56,925 nucleotides of DNA, taken from NCBI GenBank assembly GCA_963645405.1, contig CAVISR010000002.1, positions 1 to 56,925 of the forward strand. The letters run 5' to 3'. Positions within the stretch are counted from its first letter, which is position 1; each line of letters begins with the position of its first letter. The notes beneath the pieces were generated by a model. That model had not been told where the DNA came from and ran no database searches. It saw nothing but the letters and a program-made list of their open reading frames with translations. Both the position numbers and the translations under genes were made by a program. Positions 52,090 to 56,925 of this stretch are shown here, piece after piece. This DNA is from Colivivens sp963645405 (GTDB lineage Bacteria; Bacteroidota; Bacteroidia; Bacteroidales; Bacteroidaceae).

Positions 52090-52431
52090 TCAATCCAGTT
52101 TACTAACAATATTTGCCGCAAGAATGAGTAATACCTGCAAAAGTACTATTACTACAGCGACCACAAAACAAATGCTGTCATATCCGTCGCTTGGTATATA
52201 CAATAGTGTAATGAATTGTATTAGTGCAAGAATGGGGAATAGTACATTTAAGGATATACGAAATGCATCTTTCATCTTTATGAATGAAACGAATAGTAAT
52301 AGTATAAGCTCTATCCCCAAGAATACTGACGTTACAATGGCTGTATGCCAGATGTACGAAGAAAGTAGATGTCCGAAGAGAAGGTTGACGGCTATGAGTA
52401 TCATGCCGAAAATGATTATTATCTGTTTCAT
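52090..52431 (-). CDS. Small four-helix membrane protein
   Basis: A 113-residue protein (start MKQIIIIFGMILIAVNLLFG at 52431). Four hydrophobic segments fill nearly all of it, with short charged turns (SFIKMKDAFR). There is no zinc ribbon and no catalytic motif. Its gap to the SPFH gene is 23 nt and to the next gene two nt. Function unknown; it may be a membrane partner of the SPFH protein. Confidence 0.72.
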   Translation of the reverse strand: MKQIIIIFGMILIAVNLLFGHLLSSYIWHTAIVTSVFLGIELILLLFVSFIKMKDAFRISLNVLFPILALIQFITLLYIPSDGYDSICFVVAVVIVLLQVLLILAANIVSKLD

Positions 52432-52454
52432 ATTCAAACAATCAATAATGTCTT

Positions 52455-53558
52455 TTACATCGTTGGTGGTAATGGCGGTGGACAACTTAATGCACTTGCA
52501 AACTCCGATTGATTCTGAATCTTTTCCCAGTTTGCCAGACCGGCTCTCCATATCAAGGATTCTGCACTGATGCTTTTGTTTTGTATAAGTCCAACTACAG
52601 CATTGTAATCCAAAGGACCATTCTGCTGTCCGTTTATAGCAACATAATATTGATGGTTGTTCCCTGGAAGTGGTGGAGGCGCTGTCGGGGCAGGGTTTAT
52701 ATTGACTTGTTGCGCCATTTGGTTTCCTATGCCGACTCCTGCACCGATGCCAAGTCCTGTACCCAGCATCGCACCCGCAGCACCGGAATTACTGGCTGCA
52801 GAATCCATTACGTCGAAACTGCGCTCCATTTTGTAAACGTCTTGTCCGGTAATTTTCAGACGTGCCGCAAGGTCCTTTGCGTCTTTTAATTTTCTGAAGC
52901 TTGGGTCGTCCTCGTTTGGACTTATTGACATGATGTCAAACTCAGTAAGATGAAGTCCGTGTTGAGTGAAACGCTCGTTTATCTTTTCGCAACAGAATTC
53001 TGATATTTCGCTGATGTGTGAGTTGATCTTCAAAATGGAAATTTGGTCACGCACCAACTTGTCGCTAATGACATTGGTGAGCAAGGACATTACACGTCCC
53101 TTGAAGTATTCCTTTAGTGTAGATGATGTCAAGCTTGATTGATTTCCAACCAAAGAAACCAAAAATTGTCGTGGGTCGTTGACTGTGAATGCATACTGAC
53201 CATAACTGCGCACTGGAACAATGATCTCATACTGAGGGTCTTCCAATTGCAATGGAGTAGCTGTGCCCCATTTCGTTGCCATGATGGCAGTCATGTTTAC
53301 ATACCATACTTCTGCTTTGAACGGGCTTTCGTTTCCAAACGGGATGTTTATTAGCTTGTTGAGTAGCGGAATATTATCTGTAGTTAATGTATAAGTGCCA
53401 CTCTCAAACTGGTCCAGTATTTGTCCACCTTTTACAAAGAACGCAGTTTGCCCTGGGTAGATTACAAGCTGACTACCCAGCCGCAAATCGTCGCTTGGAT
53501 ATTTTTGTACCAATATGTCATTGTTCATTTGAACGCTGACTACGTTTATTATTGCCAT
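52455..53558 (-). CDS. SPFH-domain (YdjI/virion-core-like) protein with C-terminal GYF-like domain
   Basis: A 367-residue protein (start MAIINVVSVQMNNDILVQKY at 53558). Residues 15-230 form a band-7/SPFH domain of the YdjI/virion core type (RLGSQLVIYPGQTAFFVKGGQILD, ITGQDVYKMER). A Gly/Ala-rich stretch (AAGAMLGTGLGIGAGVGIG) and a Pro-rich linker follow. The C-terminal YYVAINGQQNGPLDYNAVVG...SLIWRAGLANWEKIQ is a GYF_2-type domain expected to bind proline-rich ligands, and the protein ends in PPPLPPTM. Such proteins scaffold membrane microdomains in stress responses. It is the likely organiser of the neighbouring zinc-ribbon membrane proteins (inference). Confidence 0.85.
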   Translation of the reverse strand: MAIINVVSVQMNNDILVQKYPSDDLRLGSQLVIYPGQTAFFVKGGQILDQFESGTYTLTTDNIPLLNKLINIPFGNESPFKAEVWYVNMTAIMATKWGTATPLQLEDPQYEIIVPVRSYGQYAFTVNDPRQFLVSLVGNQSSLTSSTLKEYFKGRVMSLLTNVISDKLVRDQISILKINSHISEISEFCCEKINERFTQHGLHLTEFDIMSISPNEDDPSFRKLKDAKDLAARLKITGQDVYKMERSFDVMDSAASNSGAAGAMLGTGLGIGAGVGIGNQMAQQVNINPAPTAPPPLPGNNHQYYVAINGQQNGPLDYNAVVGLIQNKSISAESLIWRAGLANWEKIQNQSEFASALSCPPPLPPTM

Positions 53559-53571
53559 AATCTCTTTAAAC

Positions 53572-54723
53572 TTAATAGTTATACAGCTCAAACTGATAGG
53601 TATCCAACAGCTCTTGCGCTTCTTTGCTGCCCATGGAAGCTGCCTTCTGTAGGTATCGCTTGGCTGTTGCATAATCAGTCCGTCCAGCCTTGCCCTTAAG
53701 CAAGAATTCTCCGACTGCATATGTTGCAAATACAATATCCTGATCTGCAGCTTTCATGTACCAGTCAAATGCTTCTTCTAATGTTCCATAACCGTCTTCG
53801 CAGAAACTTGCCCACCAGCTTTCGCCTAAAGCATAACCGCATTTGGCGCTCATATGTGCATAGGCGGCAGCGCGTCCTTCGTTCTTTTCTGTGCCATATC
53901 CATTATAATGGCATGAACTCAAAATATAGAAGGTAATTCCATCGGCTTGCCCTTTTTGTGCATATTTGAAGGCTTTGGCTTTGTTTTCTTGTATATCTGT
54001 TGCCCCAAAGAAGTATAAATATGCTAAAAGAGTATTTGCTTCTCGGGTGTTGTGTTTGGCGCATTCGCATAATAATTCAAGTGCTTTATTTGAATTCTTA
54101 TTTACACCGAGTCCATCTATGTAACATGCAGCAAGTTTGGTCTTTCCAATATAATTGCCTGCTTCTGCACTTTCTTTAATCAGAGCAAGACCTTTTTGTA
54201 TATTTTCTGCTCCTCCTTTGCCAATAATAGCCATACCTTTATAGGCTTTTCCAAAAGCGCTGTTCAACTCAACTGATTTGTCGAGATATTCGTGGTATTT
54301 TCCCATGTCATTTGTAACGCCAACTCCATTTGCGTAACATACAGCCAATCCAAAGAAGCCGTCGCCATCATTCTGGTCGGCAGATTTTTTGTACAAGTCG
54401 TAAATGTATTTGTTGACTTCCTCTTTTGACATGGTCAAGGTGTCGGTATCTGAGTAATGTCCTTCCGCTTTCATGGTTGTGTATCCCAACCAATATTGTC
54501 CTTGCGGGTTTCCCTCATCAGCACATTTTTTAAAAGCGTCTTTTGCTTTCGAATAATCTGCATTGTAATAAGCGGTTTTCCCTTGTTCTAATAATTTTGG
54601 TATATCAGACTTGGACAGGGTGTCCCCTGCAGATTTGGGCTGTGTACACCCTGCAAATGATATAACGCACAATAACAATGCATTGATGCAATAATGTTTT
54701 GCTGTAGAATAAATAGCTTTCAT
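53572..54723 (-). CDS. Sel1/TPR-repeat lipoprotein
   Basis: A 383-residue protein. The leader MKAIYSTAKHYCINALLLCVISFAGC has lipobox SFAGC. At least eight Sel1-like repeats follow, for example GNPQGQYWLGYTTMKAEG, GDGFFGLAVCYANGVGVTND, GKTKLAACYIDGLGVNKNSNKALEL and ATYAVGEFLLKGKAGRTDYATAKRYLQKAA. Sel1 repeats serve as protein-protein scaffolds. As an outward-facing lipoprotein in the same operon as an SPFH protein (13-nt gap), it may be an envelope partner. No enzyme motif. Confidence 0.85.
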   Translation of the reverse strand: MKAIYSTAKHYCINALLLCVISFAGCTQPKSAGDTLSKSDIPKLLEQGKTAYYNADYSKAKDAFKKCADEGNPQGQYWLGYTTMKAEGHYSDTDTLTMSKEEVNKYIYDLYKKSADQNDGDGFFGLAVCYANGVGVTNDMGKYHEYLDKSVELNSAFGKAYKGMAIIGKGGAENIQKGLALIKESAEAGNYIGKTKLAACYIDGLGVNKNSNKALELLCECAKHNTREANTLLAYLYFFGATDIQENKAKAFKYAQKGQADGITFYILSSCHYNGYGTEKNEGRAAAYAHMSAKCGYALGESWWASFCEDGYGTLEEAFDWYMKAADQDIVFATYAVGEFLLKGKAGRTDYATAKRYLQKAASMGSKEAQELLDTYQFELYNY

Positions 54724-54754
54724 AAGATTGTGTTTTTGTTGTTAGTGTTTTGGG

Positions 54755-54783
54755 TAGGATAATGCCAAACTGGCATTATCCTA
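54755..54783 (-). promoter_or_regulatory. Perfect 13-bp inverted repeat between the first two operon genes
   Basis: TAGGATAATGCCA, an AAC loop, and TGGCATTATCCTA form a perfect 13-bp hairpin in the 74-nt gap before the Sel1 lipoprotein. On the minus strand it lacks a following T-run. It could be an operator, an mRNA stabiliser or a partial terminator. Confidence 0.65.
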
Positions 54784-54797
54784 TCAAAACGTTTTTT

Positions 54798-55289
54798 TTA
54801 GCTTGCCATTGCGAAAACAAAAATAAGGAGATATAAAACAAAGAGGACGATTGAGATAATAAACAAAATCTTACCCCATTTGTCCCATGGCTCTTGTCTT
54901 TTTGCAAATTCTTCAAATGTTGCAGTCTTGCTTTTTCCCCACGCCCAGCGATTTCCCTTGAAACCGAAGACAAAGGCAATAATCAAAACTCCGATGCCGC
55001 TGGTGAACAAAGAAATGACAAGAGCAATCAAACCGTAGACTACAAGCTCATTGCACAAAGCCCAGATCCAATTAAAGTAGAACGAACCCCAGTGGAACTT
55101 GTCAAGATACTGCTCTTGCTCAGGTGTTAAAGCAGGACGCGTAGGAACTGCATTGTAAATTTGCTGCGTAACTCTTTGAGATGAACCTTGCATCTGTGCT
55201 GTGGGGTGTAGCTGTGCTCCACATTTAGGACAGGACTCTGCAAGTTCGCTAACGCTGTTTCCGCAATTAGGACATTTTACGATTGCCAT
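54798..55289 (-). CDS. Zinc-ribbon protein with DUF2628-like membrane region
   Basis: A 163-residue protein. The N-terminal zinc ribbon MAIVKCPNCGNSVSELAESC has Cys6, Cys9, Cys20 and Cys23, the same spacing as the 147-residue protein. Gln-rich linker. The segment DKFHWGSFYFNWIWALCNELVVYG with hydrophobic helices and FKGNRWAWG resembles DUF2628 proteins. A last helix ends the chain. It is the first gene of the zinc-ribbon/SPFH unit, preceded by the structured RNA. Confidence 0.8.
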   Translation of the reverse strand: MAIVKCPNCGNSVSELAESCPKCGAQLHPTAQMQGSSQRVTQQIYNAVPTRPALTPEQEQYLDKFHWGSFYFNWIWALCNELVVYGLIALVISLFTSGIGVLIIAFVFGFKGNRWAWGKSKTATFEEFAKRQEPWDKWGKILFIISIVLFVLYLLIFVFAMAS

Positions 55290-55367
55290 AATAAGTAATA
55301 GTTAATTAGTGTGCCCTATGAAACCCGAGTTGAGGCTGTTTTGTATTTTATTCTTTTCCCACACAAC

Positions 55368-55570
55368 AAAAAGCGCAGGCTTCCACTTCTACTCGTCCGG
55401 TAGTTGGGGTCTTAGGAAACCCATATAGTTGAACGTGTAGAGTGCCTGCCTGCGCCAGTATGTAGTACGTTCCGGGGAAGTGTGCTGAGAGTATATGGAT
55501 ACCCTCTATGCACACCCCAGTATACGTTGTTTTTGCATACCAGTAGCATTCACTTCTGACATTGTCCATT
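55368..55570 (-). ncRNA. Candidate structured RNA: leader or small RNA upstream of the zinc-ribbon/SPFH unit
   Basis: On the minus strand two strong folds are seen. The 5' fold is GGGGTGTGC...GCACACTTCCCC (55474-55518), capped by GAGGGTAT/ATACTCTC. In the 3' fold GCGCAGGC (55448-55455) pairs with GCCTGCGC (55373-55380). That stem encloses CACTCTAC/GTAGAAGTG and GGGTTT/AGACCC and is followed by TTTTT, as in an intrinsic terminator. The end is 83 nt before the first gene of the operon. No known class (tmRNA, RNase P, SRP, 6S) is recognised. It may be an attenuating leader or an independent RNA. Confidence 0.6.
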
Positions 55571-55696
55571 GAACTATATTTGAAGGTTCCTAAGTTTCAA
55601 CTATCCAATTGACAAAGCATCAATGACGCTTTTACATTATGTGGTGTCAGCCCAAGCTTCAAGTGCATCGTGACTCTCATTCTAGGATTGACGGTG

Positions 55697-55728
55697 CAAA
55701 TATGAATGTTTATTTTGAAACTTCCAAA
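55697..55728 (-). promoter_or_regulatory. Promoter for the structured RNA and zinc-ribbon/SPFH unit
   Basis: On the minus strand TTTG (55725-55728), a 20-nt spacer, and CATATTTG (55697-55704; one mismatch to TAnnTTTG). It would make a leader of about 400 nt that includes the structured RNA. The region 55729-55917 beyond it shows nothing that I can support. Confidence 0.6.
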
Positions 55729-55917
55729 TATTTCTGCAACTTTCTTTATCAATCGGCTAAAATTTAATGCCTCGGGATGAAGAAATGGCAAATGGTGGGG
55801 TGAAAATGAAAGGTGATGAGCGTTTGACGTTTGATTTCGGAATACGAATGTGTCAGGTTGCCATGCGGTGTGTGTCTTATAGACAAAAACCATAAAAACA
55901 CCCTTTGTCGGGCAAAC

Positions 55918-56130
55918 ATAAATGTTTTGGGTTTTAGGTTTTAGGTTTGTCGTCTGGATGGGAGCGATGCTTTGCGAGCAGGATTAGGAGTCAGCTTTCT
56001 TCGAACGCATAGACGATAACGCTCGAGCGTCAGCTCGCTTATTTTGCCTCGCACGAGCCTTCGCTCGCTTTAACGCCCTCGGAGAGGGCTAGCTCCTATT
56101 TTTAACGACTTCGGAGAGGGCTAGCTCCGA
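55918..56130 (+). repeat. Dispersed palindromic repeat, copy D, with duplicated right end
   Basis: A T/G-rich head shared with copy A and TGGATGGGAGCG precede the core 55985-56098 (114 bp). The core begins TAGGAGTCAGC and ends CGGAGAGGGCTAGCTCCTA. A second right end, CTTCGGAGAGGGCTAGCTCC, is added at 56109-56128, as if it had been partly duplicated. Confidence 0.8.
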
Positions 56131-56254
56131 TAGCCGTCCGCTTTACTGTTTGCTCGGACAGTACTTTTCTCGTTTCCCAATGAATATGGATGCGTTTGCC
56201 AATGAACTTGGATTATATTTTGCATGCGACTATATGGGATGATGTTTATATACC

Positions 56255-56326
56255 TTTGAATGTGCGTTCAAAGCTTTTGAATGTGCGTTCAGAACCTTTG
56301 AATTTACGTTCAAAGCCTTTGAACGA
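56255..56326 (+). repeat. 21-bp tandem array x3.4
   Basis: TTTGAATGTGCGTTCA-type units of 21 bp start at 56255, 56276 and 56297, followed by a partial unit. Each unit is itself nearly self-inverse (TTTGAA...TTCAAA). Confidence 0.85.
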
Positions 56327-56532
56327 AGAATTTGACTAATAGTAATGAGAAATGCAGTCAGTATCATCATAAAACGCAGATGGTTGAATCGGGTATTGCA
56401 ACTAATGTTGGGTAACGACAGAAGGAGCATGTTTCTGGGGTACAACATGTAATAAAAGCTCTTGCATCAAGTGCAACCAATACTTTTTTGTTAAAATAAG
56501 TACGGCTTTATTCTGCATATTTCATTTCTTTG

Positions 56533-56540
56533 TAACTTTG
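56533..56540 (+). promoter_or_regulatory. -7 element TAACTTTG for the gene at the window end
   Basis: TAACTTTG matches the -7 consensus about 100 nt before the ATG at 56643. The leader between (56549-56600) has alternating purine-pyrimidine stretches such as TATGCGCGCGTAG. Confidence 0.55.
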
Positions 56541-56642
56541 CACCTTGTATAATATATGCGCGCGTAGTATATGCGCGTAATGTGTGTACGTGCATAGATT
56601 AGGTGTGTCTATTTGGGTAGAATAAGAAAAACAAATATATTC

Positions 56643-56925
56643 ATGAGTAGAAGTATTACATTTCATGTGAAAGGGTGGGGCGCAGTGCGCTTGCTCTTCG
56701 TGCTTTCGTTGCTCCTTGTGGGCTTTGGCTCAACGGCTCGTGCCGATGAGACCACTGTCGCCCTGACGGCGAACGACAGCAACTATTACGAGATTTCCAC
56801 GGCAGCACAACTTGAGTGGTTTGCCGAGCAGGTGAACGGTGGCAGTCAAGACATCAACGCTGTGATGACTGCTGACATCGACTTGTCAACTCTTGATGCC
56901 ACGAGCTGGACTCCGATAGGCAAAT
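56643..56925 (+). CDS. Exported surface protein, N-terminal part (truncated by window end)
   Basis: At least 94 residues. The start MSRSITFHVKGWGAVRLLFV leads into a signal peptide (hydrophobic 17-30, cleavage probably after ARA). The mature part YYEISTAAQLEWFAEQVNGGSQDINAVMTADIDLS...WTPIGK is the repeat-like motif of large GLUG/adhesin-type surface proteins of Bacteroidales. The rest lies outside the window, so length and anchoring are unknown. Confidence 0.75.
   Translation, partial: MSRSITFHVKGWGAVRLLFVLSLLLVGFGSTARADETTVALTANDSNYYEISTAAQLEWFAEQVNGGSQDINAVMTADIDLSTLDATSWTPIGK

Noticed and set aside
55348..55569. 73-codon minus-strand frame over the structured RNA
   Set aside because: The fold and T-run explain the region better; the peptide has no recognisable features.
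55368..55570. tmRNA, RNase P RNA or 6S RNA identity for the folded RNA
   Set aside because: No tag-peptide frame, no RNase P conserved blocks and two separate domains instead of one long rod; left unassigned.
2019..56326. CRISPR arrays at the tandem-repeat loci
   Set aside because: Units are directly adjacent with no unique spacers, drift in sequence, and no cas genes are present.
56230..56448. 72-codon frame with SKALNAH repeats
   Set aside because: It is simply the translation of the 21-bp array.

Overview
The window looks like chromosome from a member of the Bacteroidales, most likely Prevotella-like (Prevotellaceae). Three things point that way. Promoters read as TTTG, then about 20 nt, then TAnnTTTG, for example at 2103-2132, 42130-42161, 47684-47714 and 55697-55728. 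The gene families are typical of the group: a CE6-CE1 esterase fusion, GH97, fused HisIE, a one-piece ThrE exporter, and an SSS sugar symporter beside galactokinase and mutarotase. Many starts lack a strong Shine-Dalgarno sequence. No phage, transposase, integrase or CRISPR array is visible.

Layout. 1-8383 (mostly +): a ThrE-like exporter, a LysR regulator, a 45-residue small ORF on the minus strand, a secreted CE6-CE1 acetyl-xylan-esterase-type protein, and Tex. 8571-19724 (minus): a BASS transporter, then a translationally coupled run nadE > TIGR02757 protein > lipoprotein nuclease > HAD phosphatase, and a TPR protein > ribH > tamB block. 20239-32379 (minus): a pentose/galactose block. It holds araD-araA-FGGY kinase-transketolase, then an SSS symporter with a lipoprotein mutarotase, and a galM-galK pair. 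Together these would import and epimerise sugars, convert L-arabinose to xylulose-5-phosphate, feed it to transketolase, and start the Leloir pathway. 32471-41958 (minus): folC, dnaJ-grpE, lysA, lysC, ftsE and the hisH-hisA-hisF-hisIE operon with ATGA overlaps. 42183-49333 (mostly +): a secreted hypothetical protein, a GH97 glycosidase, tRNA-Pro(GGG) on the minus strand, an NCS2 purine permease and an HtrA/DegP protease.

49716-55728 (minus) is the most unusual part. It is an apparently single transcription unit of eight genes. Four encode N-terminal zinc-ribbon proteins, three of these with membrane segments. The others are a small membrane protein, an SPFH-domain protein ending in a GYF-like domain, a Sel1-repeat lipoprotein and a C-terminal gene of unknown function that may be frameshifted from its neighbour. 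On the same strand just upstream lies a strongly folded RNA with a terminator-like 3' end and a well-spaced promoter. I propose a membrane/envelope-stress module related in logic to the Bacillus YdjGHI genes, but its composition is not one I recognise.

A second theme is repeats. Tandem arrays, most often of 22-bp units, sit directly at the 3' ends of at least ten genes. Separately, a palindromic element of about 115-130 bp with terminal inverted repeats occurs in three good copies and one decayed copy between genes.
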